From contig JABILI010000011.1 in assembly GCA_018654575.1 (NCBI GenBank), positions 1 through 51,892 of the forward strand: 51,892 nt of DNA, given 5' to 3'. The notes beneath the pieces are model-generated. The model had not been told where the DNA came from and ran no database searches. It saw only the letters and a program-made list of their open reading frames with translations. Shown piece after piece: positions 1 to 9,919 of this stretch; the first letter of the stretch is position 1, and every line of letters starts with the position of its first letter. The position numbers were made by a program, and so were the translations under genes. Origin of the DNA: Porticoccaceae bacterium (lineage in GTDB: Bacteria > Pseudomonadota > Gammaproteobacteria > Pseudomonadales > Porticoccaceae).

Positions 1-2636
1 CTGGCGATACCTTCTTGAACAAAGGCTTCGCGTCCAGCGGCAGGGTCGGCCTGCTTAGCCACAAAGCCCCCTTTGGCACCTGTGGGCACAATAACCGCAT
101 TTTTAACCTGCTGGGCTTTGACTAGCCCAAGCACTTCTGTTCGATAGTCTTCAATCCTGTCTGACCAACGCAGTCCGCCCCTAGCGACTTTGCCTCCGCG
201 TAGATGAACGCCCTCAACTCGGGGAGAGTAGACGAATATCTCATAAACTGGACGTGGCTTGGGTGCCAAACTGATCTGCTGTGAGGCCAGTTTAACTGAT
301 ATGTAGGACTTAAACGTGCCGTCTTCGACAGTTTGGAAAAAGTTGGTTCGAAGAGTCGCTTGAACTAATTCAAGGTAGCCGCGAATAACATTATCTTCGC
401 TAATATTAGTAATGAGGTCTAACCCACCCAGTATCTTTAGCACTAAGCTTTCATCTCTTTCAAAATGCCCTTCTGAGGCATAGCGGGGATCGAAATAGCT
501 TTTGAACAGGGCAACTAAATTTCGTGTAATATCCAAATGCCTAGATAGGGTGTCAGCAATAAAATCTTGGCTGTAAGGGACGCTTAGCTGTTTCAAATAA
601 CGGGCATAAAGGCGCAGCATTGCCACCGCTCGCCAGTCAAGCCGAGCGCCAATAACCAAGCGGTTAAAGCTGTCATTTTCTGCATCGCCACGCCAGACTC
701 GCAGCAAGGCATCTTTAAAGCTCTTTTGCACCGCAGGGACGTCAACATCGACATCCAGCGAGAAATTCAATTCGAAATCTTGCATCCATATGACATCTTC
801 AGACTCTGGGCGAATAGAATAAGGGTGCTCCATGACCACTCTAAAACCGAGATTCTCTAACATAGGGATCATGTCTGACAGCTCTAAAGGTACGCATCTA
901 TGGAAAAGCGTTAGCCTAAGATGATTGTCGGCGCCCACTTGATCTTTCTGTAGATCAATAGCAACGTCATCCAAGCTTTCCAATGGGTCAAACAGTTCTA
1001 TATGTTTTAAGGCAAACTCTGGCTCATAAATCTCACGGTACGCGCCAGAAAATGCTCGCTGAAATCGTCGCGACAGAGTAGTTCCTTCGGCTGGACCAAA
1101 TTGTTTGAGTGCTTGTTCCTGAAACTCGTCACTCCAGTCACGGATGGTTTTCTCTACTAGGCCCTGCAAGGACTCCACATCTACTTCAAGATAATGTCTA
1201 TTTTGAATTTTATACACTAGATAAATTCTGACCAATACTGAATCAGGAACAAATTCGGTCGTAAATTCACTTTCTATTGCATCTAAGGCTATTCCGATTG
1301 CTAGCTGTATTTTCTCTCTAACATCAGTGCTGTATGACTCTCGTGGGAGATATACCAAGCAATTTACAAATTTATCGAAAGGGTCAGGGTGAACAAACAC
1401 TTTTACCACACGACGCTCATAAATCTGCCAAATGCCAATGGCCGCATCTGCTAGGATCTCCCGACTAATATGTAGTAGCTCTTCCCTGGGGTGGGAATCC
1501 AAAATCGTCAGTAACGCTTTACCATCATGACTAGTCGGACTAAATCCAGCTCGATCTAAAATCCAATTAACTTTTTCCCTGAGTATTGGGATTCTTCTTG
1601 GGCTGTAAGAATAGAATTGCGAGGTATAGAGACCTAGCAACCTCACCTCGCCTACAGGCTCACCTTGATCACTGAAACGTTTAATAACGACATAATCAGA
1701 GTATGCCTCACGATGTACTGGTGAGCGTTTGGACGACTTTGTCACCGTCAGAATCTGGTCATCTTCGTAGAGTGACTTAACGCCTTCACTCAATTGATCA
1801 ACAGATTCCTTACGCAGGTCACCCCCATACTTGCGCAAGAGGCCACAAGCGCTATCCGGAACTTCATTTAGATACACTTTTTTATCATCGACGCTAAGCT
1901 CAAATTCCGCATAGCCGGTAAAGACAAAATAGCCATTGTTGATCCACTCTAAAAATTCAATAGATTCGTCTAGCTGCTCAACCTTGGGTGCATTTTCTTT
2001 GAGGTCTTTGATTAATCTATCCGTGCGCAAGCGCATCAATTCAAAGTCATCTACCACTGCATCAACATCGTCCAACACCAATTGCAACTCTCGTTGCAGA
2101 ACCTCCAACTCTCGGTCGGTCAGCATATCTACTTCAATGGTGATAAAGGCCTCATAAGTTGCACCTTCAAGAAACGCAGGATGAATATCCTTTATAACCC
2201 CGTCAGTACCTCTCACTACCCAAGCCAAATTACTCTGCAGTGTATAAATATTTAACTCTCGCCTATTTAACGCCATCCGCAACGAGTCAACCAAAAAAGG
2301 CATGTCTCTTTGGTTAATATAAATTGTAGTGTGTTGACTTGACCAGTTGTCACTCTCTACATTGGGGTTAAATACTCTTACCTTGGCTTGGTGAGGGCTA
2401 AGAGACCGATCTAGATTATTGTCGAAAGACTGCTCACCAAAGCTATACAAACCACAAATATTCCAAAAAATATCTTCAGATGGTCTATTTAAATAATCTT
2501 GATCAGGATAAAAATAAATCGCGTTGGTTATAAAGTTTTGAAACAACGCACCGCGGGACTTATTTAATTTACTGCGAGCGAGTTCTGTCAAAGAATCGAT
2601 AAGCTGAGTTCGTCGATTATCTTGTTTCACATCCAT
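1..2636 (-). CDS. gdhB: NAD-specific glutamate dehydrogenase, large type, N-terminal part (truncated by window edge)
   Basis: The open frame runs leftwards from an ATG at 2636 (next in-frame ATG 2632 is out of frame) off the window edge, giving about 878 codons of a family usually near 1,600 residues. The N-terminal part contains VFNPNVESDNWSSQHT and MPFLVDSLRMAL, typical of the ACT-like N-terminal region of the large bacterial NAD-GDH. Close to the window edge the catalytic core begins: GGLRWSDRIEDYRTEVLGLV followed by KAQQVKNAVIVPTGAKGGF, with the lysines of the glutamate site. The enzyme converts glutamate and NAD to 2-oxoglutarate, ammonia and NADH in the cytoplasm. It is divergent from the MoxR operon. 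Identification is firm; the C-terminal half cannot be judged. Confidence 0.93.
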   Translation of the reverse strand, partial: MDVKQDNRRTQLIDSLTELARSKLNKSRGALFQNFITNAIYFYPDQDYLNRPSEDIFWNICGLYSFGEQSFDNNLDRSLSPHQAKVRVFNPNVESDNWSSQHTTIYINQRDMPFLVDSLRMALNRRELNIYTLQSNLAWVVRGTDGVIKDIHPAFLEGATYEAFITIEVDMLTDRELEVLQRELQLVLDDVDAVVDDFELMRLRTDRLIKDLKENAPKVEQLDESIEFLEWINNGYFVFTGYAEFELSVDDKKVYLNEVPDSACGLLRKYGGDLRKESVDQLSEGVKSLYEDDQILTVTKSSKRSPVHREAYSDYVVIKRFSDQGEPVGEVRLLGLYTSQFYSYSPRRIPILREKVNWILDRAGFSPTSHDGKALLTILDSHPREELLHISREILADAAIGIWQIYERRVVKVFVHPDPFDKFVNCLVYLPRESYSTDVREKIQLAIGIALDAIESEFTTEFVPDSVLVRIYLVYKIQNRHYLEVDVESLQGLVEKTIRDWSDEFQEQALKQFGPAEGTTLSRRFQRAFSGAYREIYEPEFALKHIELFDPLESLDDVAIDLQKDQVGADNHLRLTLFHRCVPLELSDMIPMLENLGFRVVMEHPYSIRPESEDVIWMQDFELNFSLDVDVDVPAVQKSFKDALLRVWRGDAENDSFNRLVIGARLDWRAVAMLRLYARYLKQLSVPYSQDFIADTLSRHLDITRNLVALFKSYFDPRYASEGHFERDESLVLKILGGLDLITNISEDNVIRGYLELVQATLRTNFFQTVEDGTFKSYISVKLASQQISLAPKPRPVYEIFVYSPRVEGVHLRGGKVARGGLRWSDRIEDYRTEVLGLVKAQQVKNAVIVPTGAKGGFVAKQADPAAGREAFVQEGIA

Positions 2637-2886
2637 GAGAAATTTATGCAACCTTTTTGGTTTTTAAAAGTCTTTAGCTTAGGCATCATTAAATACGTTA
2701 ATCTAAGGTAACAAAAAGCAATGTTGGTGTGTATTAATATTGTTGTTTTTTTGTCGCTTAAATGGCAGTTTTGTCGCCAGAATGTAAACAGTCGCTAAAT
2801 CACTTCATCAGCATTTGTTTGTTGCGGGTATTGCGATTAAAATCAACGCCCCCGGAAACGTCAGACCCACACAGTAGAGGTAAGTT
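2637..2886. promoter_or_regulatory. Divergent intergenic region with TTTTGTCGC direct repeats
   Basis: This 250-base AT-rich spacer separates the divergent glutamate dehydrogenase and MoxR starts and must hold both promoters. A 9-base direct repeat TTTTGTCGC lies at 2749-2757 and 2769-2777, 20 bases apart, or about two helical turns. No convincing -35/-10 pair can be named by eye. The MoxR ribosome site is AGAGG at about 2876-2880. Confidence 0.3.
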
Positions 2887-3840
2887 GTGCAACAAGATAT
2901 TGACCGACTCAAAGAATGGCTAGCAAGCAAGATTGTCGGCCAAGAACATCTAGTAGAAAGATTAATGATTGCTCTACTCGCCGATGGACATTTGCTGGTC
3001 GAAGGAGCGCCAGGATTGGCAAAGACCAAGGCCATTAAGACTCTGTCAGAGGGCATGAAAGCGGACTTTCATCGGGTTCAATTTACACCTGACCTTCTTC
3101 CCGCTGACATTACAGGGAGTGACATCTACCGCCCCCAGCAAGGTACTTTCGAATTTCAAGCTGGGCCACTGTTCCACAATCTAGTACTGGCAGATGAAAT
3201 CAACAGAGCCCCCGCCAAAGTCCAGTCAGCATTACTCGAAGCCATGGCAGAGCGTCAAATCTCGGTGGGTAAAAATACCTACCCTCTGCCCGAATTGTTT
3301 TTAGTCATGGCGACGCAAAATCCTATTGAGCAAGAAGGCACCTACCCTCTGCCCGAAGCTCAAATGGATCGTTTCTTAATGCATGTGCTAGTGGACTACC
3401 CTGCACCTGAAGCCGAAAGAGCAATCTTGGCTCTATCTCGGCAAGAAGCACTCAATGAGCCAACAACCAAAATTGAGCCACTAACTCAAAAGAGCCTTTT
3501 TAATGCGCGCAAACAGGTTAATAAAATTCACATGTCTGAGGCTGTAGAAGAGTATTTGGTGCAACTGATTCTTGCCACTCGCAACTCAAGAGCTTACAGC
3601 GGTGAGCTAGGTCAATGGCTAGATTACGGTGCCAGCCCGAGAGCGACCATTGCCCTAGATAAATGTAGTCGAGCCCTTGCTTGGATGGAAGGGCGTGACT
3701 TTGTTACGCCAGACGACATACGCGCTGTGGCTCATGATGTGCTTAGGCATCGACTGATTCTTAGCTTTGAAGCTGAAGCCGGTGGTATTAACGCCAATCA
3801 AGTTATCGACAAGCTGCTGGAGACTGTGCCCTCGGCATAA
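2887..3840 (+). CDS. moxR: MoxR-family AAA+ ATPase
   Basis: A 317-residue cytoplasmic AAA+ ATPase of the MoxR group, thought to act as a chaperone for VWA-domain partner proteins. Visible motifs: Walker A GAPGLAKT at residues 40-47, Walker B LVLADEI at about 99-105, sensor-1 ATQNP at 142-146 and DRF near 161. The start is a GTG preceded at good distance by AGAGG. It is the first gene of a six-gene operon with only 11 bases to the DUF58 gene, the classical MoxR-DUF58-Bat arrangement. Length and motif order are normal for the family. The client process cannot be read from the sequence. Confidence 0.93.
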   Translation: MQQDIDRLKEWLASKIVGQEHLVERLMIALLADGHLLVEGAPGLAKTKAIKTLSEGMKADFHRVQFTPDLLPADITGSDIYRPQQGTFEFQAGPLFHNLVLADEINRAPAKVQSALLEAMAERQISVGKNTYPLPELFLVMATQNPIEQEGTYPLPEAQMDRFLMHVLVDYPAPEAERAILALSRQEALNEPTTKIEPLTQKSLFNARKQVNKIHMSEAVEEYLVQLILATRNSRAYSGELGQWLDYGASPRATIALDKCSRALAWMEGRDFVTPDDIRAVAHDVLRHRLILSFEAEAGGINANQVIDKLLETVPSA

Positions 3841-3851
3841 CACCCAATCCT

Positions 3852-4814
3852 ATGAGCGAAAGCGATATCAACCGAGAACACCCCGCCATTGCCAGCTTAT
3901 CTGAGATGATTAGATTACGTTATGGTGCTAGAGAGCTAACTGGATTTCCTAAAATTCAAGCTCGTCAAATGCTGGCTGGTGGTCATAAATCTCGGTTTCG
4001 AGGTCGCGGCATGGACTTTGACCAAGTTCGCATTTACCAACCCGGCGATGATGTTCGCAGTATCGACTGGCGGGTTACGGCCCGCACAGAGGTACCACAC
4101 ACAAAGATATTCAGCGAGGAGAGAGAGCGGCCTATTCTGGTCATCAGCGACTTGCGGAGCCCTATGTTTTTTGGCAGCCAGCGGCTTAAGTCAATGATAG
4201 CCTGCGAAGTGTCGGCTGCGCTTGCTTGGGCTGGCCTAGCAGCCAATGATCGTGCCGGCGGCTTGATCTTTGGCAAACAAGAGCAGATGGATGTCAAACC
4301 CAGGCGCAGCCATCATGCTGTACTGCAGTTTATACACGGACTTCAAGAATACAGCGCAAAACTATTAGACATCCAACAACCCGGGGACCCCCAGCCTGAT
4401 CGATACAGTTTGGCGGAGATCCTTGAGGAAGCCCGACGGTTTGTACTCCCTGGTAGCACCATTTTCATCGTCAGTGACTTTCATGATCTTAATGACGATT
4501 GCGAACGTCATGTGTTTGAGCTAGCGAGGCATGGTAACCTCAACTTTTGTCACGTTTTTGACGATATAGAACAGCAGTTACCACCGCCCTCGCTTTATGC
4601 TGTGAGTGATGGGCAACGGCAGACACTGCTAGACACCAGTAACAAACAACTGCGTGATCGTTTTCAGCTAGCTTATGCTGAACGAGGATTGCGGTTGCGT
4701 AAAATGAGTGAAAAACTCTCTGCCGGTCTATTGCCTTTTAATACATCAGATAATGTCATGAGCGTATTGCATAGAGCGTATGGTAAGCGCCGCAGTCAAG
4801 CGCGTGGTAACTGA
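3852..4814 (+). CDS. DUF58 domain protein
   Basis: A 320-residue DUF58 protein. The family signature lies at residues about 50-78, including FDQVRIYQPGDDVRSIDWRV, which carries the conserved R-x-Y-x2-GDD-x-R-x-IDW core. The following part has a VWA-like fold pattern (PILVISDLRSPMFFG). These proteins are nearly always encoded beside MoxR and are thought to be its partners, but the biochemical role is unknown. No signal peptide or membrane span is evident. It is 11 bases after MoxR and 3 bases before the DUF4381 gene, so co-transcription is very likely. Confidence 0.9.
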   Translation: MSESDINREHPAIASLSEMIRLRYGARELTGFPKIQARQMLAGGHKSRFRGRGMDFDQVRIYQPGDDVRSIDWRVTARTEVPHTKIFSEERERPILVISDLRSPMFFGSQRLKSMIACEVSAALAWAGLAANDRAGGLIFGKQEQMDVKPRRSHHAVLQFIHGLQEYSAKLLDIQQPGDPQPDRYSLAEILEEARRFVLPGSTIFIVSDFHDLNDDCERHVFELARHGNLNFCHVFDDIEQQLPPPSLYAVSDGQRQTLLDTSNKQLRDRFQLAYAERGLRLRKMSEKLSAGLLPFNTSDNVMSVLHRAYGKRRSQARGN

Positions 4815-4817
4815 CGC

Positions 4818-5327
4818 ATGGAAAATGATCCTTTAGCACAGCTTCGCGATATTCACCTGCCCGAGCCCATCTCATGGTGGCCACTCGCTCCCGGCTGGTG
4901 GGCGCTTATTATTCTTTGCCTTGCTCTCTCTATCTGGCTTGTCAGTAGGGCTGTGCAACGGTGGCGTGCCAATCTATACCGTCGTCAGGCGCTGCAAAAG
5001 CTGACTTTACTAAATAACGAACTCAGCTTTACCAATGACCAAAAACTGGTCATGACTTTTGAAATACTAAAGCAGGCCGTCAATAGCGCCTACCCCAGCC
5101 AGTTCTTTAGTAGTCTTGAGCTCAATGCTTTTGTGGCATTTTTACAAAGTAGTTGTGACAAGCCCCTGTTTGCACTTCTCCCCGAAGATCTAGATATCCT
5201 ACTCTACGGAAAGCCCTCAGCGGGTAATAATAAAAATCTAATCATGGAAGATGTTTTTGGTAGTAGTCAACAATGGCTCAGACGCCATTACCCTGAGGAC
5301 AAACTTGAGGCACGGAGCCAATGTTAA
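4818..5327 (+). CDS. DUF4381 small membrane protein of the Bat operon
   Basis: A 169-residue protein with one membrane segment at about residues 25-45 (WALIILCLALSIWLVSRAV), preceded by the LPEPISWWPLAPGWW stretch typical of DUF4381. The remainder is a soluble helical domain. Members sit between DUF58 and the first VWA protein in proteobacterial MoxR/Bat operons, and this one does too: 3 bases after the DUF58 stop, and its 3' end overlaps the BatA start by 7 bases, which suggests translational coupling. Function unknown. Confidence 0.82.
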   Translation: MENDPLAQLRDIHLPEPISWWPLAPGWWALIILCLALSIWLVSRAVQRWRANLYRRQALQKLTLLNNELSFTNDQKLVMTFEILKQAVNSAYPSQFFSSLELNAFVAFLQSSCDKPLFALLPEDLDILLYGKPSAGNNKNLIMEDVFGSSQQWLRRHYPEDKLEARSQC

Positions 5328-6313
5328 GTTTAGTCTGGCCCTGGGCGCTTGCGCTAGCGCCTCTGCCTTTTGTTTATCGATGGTTGCGGAAACCTTCAGA
5401 GACGAAAATACAAGCCTTGCGCGCCCCCCTATTAGCCGCCGCTGCGGGTGATCAGGGATCCTTAAAAGCAACCACTTGGTACAATCGTGTACTGTTGTTT
5501 TTACTCGCCGTCTGCTGGCTATGTGTCCTGCTGGCCGTGGCTCAACCAGTGTATATTGGCGAACCAGTAGCGTTACCTGCCAATGGACGTGACATTCTTA
5601 TTGCCGTAGATATTTCTGGCAGTATGGAAAGAGATGATATGGTCATTGGTGGCCGGCAAGTCAATCGATTGGTTGCGGTGAAAGCGGTAGTTGGAGACTT
5701 TGTCGTTAAGCGTGCCGGAGATCGGCTAGGACTTATTCTATTTGGTGAAAAAGCCTACCTACAAACGCCGCTAACCTTTGACCGCGAGACCATGCAAACA
5801 CTGTTATTAGAAGCACAAATTGGTTTTGCTGGAAACGGAACCGCTATCGGTGATGCAATCGGCCTAGGAGTTAAACGATTACAAGATCGACCCAAAGATC
5901 ATCGAGTTCTCATTTTAATGACCGACGGCTCTAGTAACACCGGTGAACTCAACCCAACAGAGGCCGCTGATCTAGCACGTCGAGCACAAGTGAAAATCTA
6001 TACCATCGGCATAGGGGCAGAGCGTCAAGAATCTCGCGGTTTGTTCGGACGAAATGTCATTAATCCAAGCGCTGACTTGGACGAAAAAACACTAACTGAA
6101 ATTGCTGCTGCCACGGGTGGTCTTTATTTTAGAGCCAGAGACCCTAAAGAACTGACCGGAATCTATGAACAACTTAATCAGTTAGAGCCCATCGAGCAAG
6201 ACGCAGAAACTATTCGCCCCATAGCATCACTGTTCCATTGGCCCCTAGGGTTTAGTTTTGTCTTAAGCCTTGCCATTGCAGCGGCTCGTAGTCGAAGGGG
6301 GTCACTTGTTTGA
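5321..6313 (+). CDS. batA: BatA-like VWA domain membrane protein
   Basis: A 330-residue protein with N-terminal membrane segments (residues about 5-20 and 56-76), a VWA domain and a C-terminal membrane segment. The metal-ion-dependent adhesion site is intact: DISGS at residues 97-101 and a later MTDGSSNTG. This is the BatA layout, membrane-anchored with the VWA domain outside the cytoplasm. The start overlaps the DUF4381 stop and has GGAG just upstream. The 3' end overlaps the next VWA gene. Bat proteins were named for aerotolerance in Bacteroides; the role in Gammaproteobacteria is not settled. Confidence 0.9.
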   Translation: MLSLVWPWALALAPLPFVYRWLRKPSETKIQALRAPLLAAAAGDQGSLKATTWYNRVLLFLLAVCWLCVLLAVAQPVYIGEPVALPANGRDILIAVDISGSMERDDMVIGGRQVNRLVAVKAVVGDFVVKRAGDRLGLILFGEKAYLQTPLTFDRETMQTLLLEAQIGFAGNGTAIGDAIGLGVKRLQDRPKDHRVLILMTDGSSNTGELNPTEAADLARRAQVKIYTIGIGAERQESRGLFGRNVINPSADLDEKTLTEIAAATGGLYFRARDPKELTGIYEQLNQLEPIEQDAETIRPIASLFHWPLGFSFVLSLAIAAARSRRGSLV

Positions 6314-8156
6314 TCTAATACTAGATAGTGTTCTTTATGCATGGCAGGCCTTCCACTTCTTGCGTCCTTGGTGGTTTTTAGGTCTAATTCCCGTGGCGCT
6401 CATTATTGGTTTTTATAGCTGGCATAAGCATCATGCGGGCAACTGGACAACCATTATTAATCCTGACTTACTGCCTTTTTTGATGGAAGGCAAAGCACCA
6501 ACTGACGGCCTCAGCACTAAATCCTTAATCACCGCCTTAACGCTCGCTTGGATTATTTATCTGATTAGTCTTGCCGGACCCACGTGGCAACAACTACCCC
6601 AGCCTGTGCACAAGCAAGATAGCGCGTTAATAACTGTTTTTGATCTATCCCCATCGATGCTTGCTGCAGATCTTGCACCCAGCCGATTGGTGCGGGGCCG
6701 ATACAAGCTAATCGACATTTTAAACCGGCGTACTGAAGGTGTCAGTGGCCTTGTGGTCTATGGTGGCGACGCTCACACCGTTTCACCGCTCACAGAAGAT
6801 AGCAATACAATCGTCAGCTTGGTGCCCGTATTGCATCCTGGGTTGCTACCCCAGTATGGAAGTAACGTAGAGGATGCTATTCAACTCGCCGTCAATTTAG
6901 CAACCAGCGGTCGCTATCAACAGGCTGATATATTATTAATTACAGATGGCGTTGACCCTTCTGCCATTTCTGAAATTACATCCATCATTAATGATAAAGG
7001 CGAATACCGGCTATCGATTTTAGGTGTAGGAACGGAAAATGGTGCGCCTATCCCATTAGGCTCTGGCGGTTTTGTAAAAGACACTCGCAGTGGCAATGTA
7101 ATTATTCCAAAACTGAATATTAGTGATTTGCGTCGCCTTGCTAGCACCAACAATGGTAACTATCAAACTATTAGCAACGATGACCGTGATATTGATAATC
7201 TGCTGACGGCAATGGATTCATTGTTTAGCGATTCAACGCAACAAACTGACCGATCATTTGATCTCTGGGACGATCGCGGATACTTGCTAGCATTGCTTTT
7301 AATACCCATTTTACTGCTGACGTTTAGAAAAGGTGCTGTGGTTGTTTTTCTGATGGCGCCCCTACTATTTCCATCTAATTCAGTAGAGGCTCTTGAATGG
7401 CAAGACCTTTGGGCGACCGGCGACCAACAGGGCGCGGAAGCTTTTGAGTTAGGTGATGCTGAACAGGCAAAGTCTTTATTTACACACCCTCAGTGGCGTG
7501 GCAGCGCCGCCTTCAAGGCTTCTGATTACGAGGTAGCCACTCAAGAGTTCTTGACCGATGGGACAGCAAATGGCCACTATAATAGAGGCAATGCGCTAGC
7601 GAAGTCTGGTGATTTTGAGAGTGCTATAGAGGCCTACGATCGGGCCTTAGAGCTAGAGCCTGAATTGGAAGATGCAATTTTTAATCGCGATCTCTTAGAG
7701 AAACTCGAGCAAGAGCAGGAGGAGGAGCAGGAGGAACAGGAGGAACAGGAGGAACAGGAGCACAATCAAGAGTCCTCGGAACAACAGCAAGAGCAGGACT
7801 CTGAACAGTCTGATGAGAACGGTGACCCGAGTGACCAGCAACCCCCAGAGCAAGATCCTGAGCAACAAGATGAGTCAGCAGCACCTGAGGAGAAATCTGA
7901 GGAAGAATCTGACGAGGAGTCTGAGAGTAAAGAACAGCAAGAAAACGAAAAGAAGCAAAATGAATCAGAGCAGCAGGTCGAGGAACAAACGTCTGAGGCT
8001 GAAATGACCGAAGAGGAAAAGCAAAAGCAGCGAGAAATTGACGCCATGCTCCGTCGTATACCTGACGATCCCGGCGGTTTACTGCGAGCCAAGTTTCGCT
8101 ATGAATCGCAACAGAGAAAACAACAACGATCACCACCTGACCAAGAGCGCTGGTAA
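6306..8156 (+). CDS. BatB/BatC-type fusion: VWA domain, TPR and acidic Gln/Glu-rich tail
   Basis: About 616 residues from a TTG at 6306. That start is preferred over the TTG at 6270 because a run of G (6296-6301) sits at ribosome-site distance and the overlap with BatA is then only 8 bases. Order: membrane segments near residues 25-38 and 72-92, a VWA domain with DLSPS at 113-117 and ITDGVD, a double membrane span (LLALLLIPILLLTF, then VVFLMAPLLF), a TPR unit (GHYNRGNALAKSGDFESAIE), then a roughly 130-residue low-complexity tail rich in Glu and Gln. In Bacteroides BatB and BatC are separate; here both are one chain. The acidic tail is probably disordered and periplasmic. Confidence 0.85.
   Translation: MFDLILDSVLYAWQAFHFLRPWWFLGLIPVALIIGFYSWHKHHAGNWTTIINPDLLPFLMEGKAPTDGLSTKSLITALTLAWIIYLISLAGPTWQQLPQPVHKQDSALITVFDLSPSMLAADLAPSRLVRGRYKLIDILNRRTEGVSGLVVYGGDAHTVSPLTEDSNTIVSLVPVLHPGLLPQYGSNVEDAIQLAVNLATSGRYQQADILLITDGVDPSAISEITSIINDKGEYRLSILGVGTENGAPIPLGSGGFVKDTRSGNVIIPKLNISDLRRLASTNNGNYQTISNDDRDIDNLLTAMDSLFSDSTQQTDRSFDLWDDRGYLLALLLIPILLLTFRKGAVVVFLMAPLLFPSNSVEALEWQDLWATGDQQGAEAFELGDAEQAKSLFTHPQWRGSAAFKASDYEVATQEFLTDGTANGHYNRGNALAKSGDFESAIEAYDRALELEPELEDAIFNRDLLEKLEQEQEEEQEEQEEQEEQEHNQESSEQQQEQDSEQSDENGDPSDQQPPEQDPEQQDESAAPEEKSEEESDEESESKEQQENEKKQNESEQQVEEQTSEAEMTEEEKQKQREIDAMLRRIPDDPGGLLRAKFRYESQQRKQQRSPPDQERW
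7731..7757 (+). repeat. Tandem 9-bp repeat GAGGAACAG x3 in the BatB/C acidic tail
   Basis: Three exact copies of GAGGAACAG, encoding Glu-Glu-Gln, preceded by degenerate copies from about 7710. Because the unit is a multiple of three, copy-number change would alter tail length but not frame. Confidence 0.85.
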
Positions 8157-9884
8157 ATGAAGCTGAATTTAAGACGATTATTAATCCTATCAACTCTCTG
8201 TTTGTCCGCCATGACCGCTTCAGATAGTTATGCTGCACTTACTGCAAAGGTAGATCGAACTGTATTGGACAGTAATGAAACCCTACGTGCTGAACTGCGC
8301 TATGACGGCCAAGTATTTGCTGGCGAACCCGACTTTGAGCCTCTCAGCAAAGACTTTGAGGTGCTGTCTAATAGACGACAACAAAATTACTCCAACGTGA
8401 ATGGGAAGACAGAATCATACACGGCTTGGACCTTAGAACTCCGCCCCAAGAGAGCAGGAATACTGCTAATACCCTCACTAACGTTCAAGAAAGAGGTAAG
8501 CAATGCAGTAGAATTGCGGGTTCGCGCTGCTCCTACTAACTCTAGCGCCAACCCTGGGACTCAGCCGATTTACACCGAAACCACCGTTGACACTAATACC
8601 CCCTACGTTGGGCAACAGGTCATTTTAACGCATCGGCTGTACACCTCAGTCCAACTAAGGGACTTTTCTCTGTCAGAGCTGACTATCGATAAGGCCGAAT
8701 TGCACAGGCTGGGGGACACTCAGTATCAAAAGGTCATTAACGGTAGAAACTATCTCGTGTTAGAGGTCAAATATGCCATTTTCCCTCAGGCAAAAGGCAC
8801 ATTAATCATCCCCAGTTTACGTTTCGCTGCTTATGAGGTGAATAATCGCAGTCAATTTGGGGTGTTCAATAATCGTGGCAACCAAATTATTCGGGATACT
8901 GAATCAAAAGTCCTAGAGGTAAACGCTCGCCCCTCTCAGGCAAGTATCGATGGATGGATGCCAAGTACCTCGGTGACAATGGAGCAAAGGTGGAGTGGCG
9001 ACATTGACTCGGTTACGGTAGGTGAGCCGGTTACACGCACTATTACAATACGCGCTGAGGGGCTTAGTGCAGCTCAGATTACGCCTCTGCAAGAGCCTCA
9101 AGGAGATAATTATCGCGGTTACCCAGATCAACCTCAATTAGATGAAATAATCACCCCCAATGGATTGGCCGCAACACGCATCGAATCGTTGGCTTTAGTG
9201 CCTAACAAGCCTGGAGAGATCGTTTTACCTGCGGTCCAACTGGTATGGTGGGATACTAATAGCAATCAGCCGCGAATAGCGTCTCTATCCCCAATAACCT
9301 TGCAGGTTAGTCCGAGCTCAAATATCGATGCAACCGCAAATGGCAGTAATGTCATGCAGATGACCAACGATGCAATGACCACACTAGCTACCGATGCTTT
9401 AAAACCTAAAGTATCTTTCATGACGAACCTATCTTTGAGTATCAACGCCTTACTAATAACCTTGATTATCGTGCTCTTAATGCGCCGTAAACGTGAGTCT
9501 TCAGCTGCACGCTCACAACAGCCCTCGTTGTCGCTTGATTCTGCTCGGCTCAATCTTAAGCAACAACTGCGAGCTATTGAATCTGAGGCTAAGGATGAAA
9601 ATCTCATGGCGATGAGAGATGCTATTTTACGCTGGGGTAAAATTCTGTTTACTGAGAACCCGCCAAGTACCTTAAAAAGTCTCGGAGACCTCTTGGGCAA
9701 CCCCAGTATTAGCCAACTCTTCGCTCAACTGGACCAACAGCTCTATCAACACAATGGGGTTCCAGCTACAACGCTAGATGTGACCTTATTACTTGCAAGC
9801 CTCAAGAAAGAATCGAACTTTAGCCGGGGATCCGCGTCAAAAGACAACGCAGGAACAGCGTTACAATCTCTGTATCCCGATTAA
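8157..9884 (+). CDS. batD: BatD family protein
   Basis: A 575-residue exported protein that closes the MoxR/Bat operon. A signal peptide is clear (MKLNLRRLLILSTLCLSAMT, with a likely cut after SYA near residue 26). The body is beta-rich and BatD-like (LTAKVDRTVLDSNETL; repeated TETTVDTNTPYVGQQVILTH type strands). One membrane anchor lies at about residues 425-443 (INALLITLIIVLLMRRKR), leaving a cytoplasmic C-terminal helical domain. The ATG follows the preceding TAA with no gap. Related proteins are annotated as oxygen tolerance proteins; the function is not established. Confidence 0.87.
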   Translation: MKLNLRRLLILSTLCLSAMTASDSYAALTAKVDRTVLDSNETLRAELRYDGQVFAGEPDFEPLSKDFEVLSNRRQQNYSNVNGKTESYTAWTLELRPKRAGILLIPSLTFKKEVSNAVELRVRAAPTNSSANPGTQPIYTETTVDTNTPYVGQQVILTHRLYTSVQLRDFSLSELTIDKAELHRLGDTQYQKVINGRNYLVLEVKYAIFPQAKGTLIIPSLRFAAYEVNNRSQFGVFNNRGNQIIRDTESKVLEVNARPSQASIDGWMPSTSVTMEQRWSGDIDSVTVGEPVTRTITIRAEGLSAAQITPLQEPQGDNYRGYPDQPQLDEIITPNGLAATRIESLALVPNKPGEIVLPAVQLVWWDTNSNQPRIASLSPITLQVSPSSNIDATANGSNVMQMTNDAMTTLATDALKPKVSFMTNLSLSINALLITLIIVLLMRRKRESSAARSQQPSLSLDSARLNLKQQLRAIESEAKDENLMAMRDAILRWGKILFTENPPSTLKSLGDLLGNPSISQLFAQLDQQLYQHNGVPATTLDVTLLLASLKKESNFSRGSASKDNAGTALQSLYPD

Positions 9885-9919
9885 AGTAACATCAAGTCAC
9901 TCATTAATAGGACCGAAAA

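Noticed and set aside
7700-7760. Tandem repeats considered as a CRISPR array
   Set aside because: Units are 9 bases with no spacers and lie inside a coding frame.
7681-8238. 185-codon open frame antisense to the BatB/C tail
   Set aside because: It is the shadow of a Glu/Gln-rich repeat region; its product is low-complexity with no ribosome site or family likeness, and the sense strand encodes a recognised operon gene.
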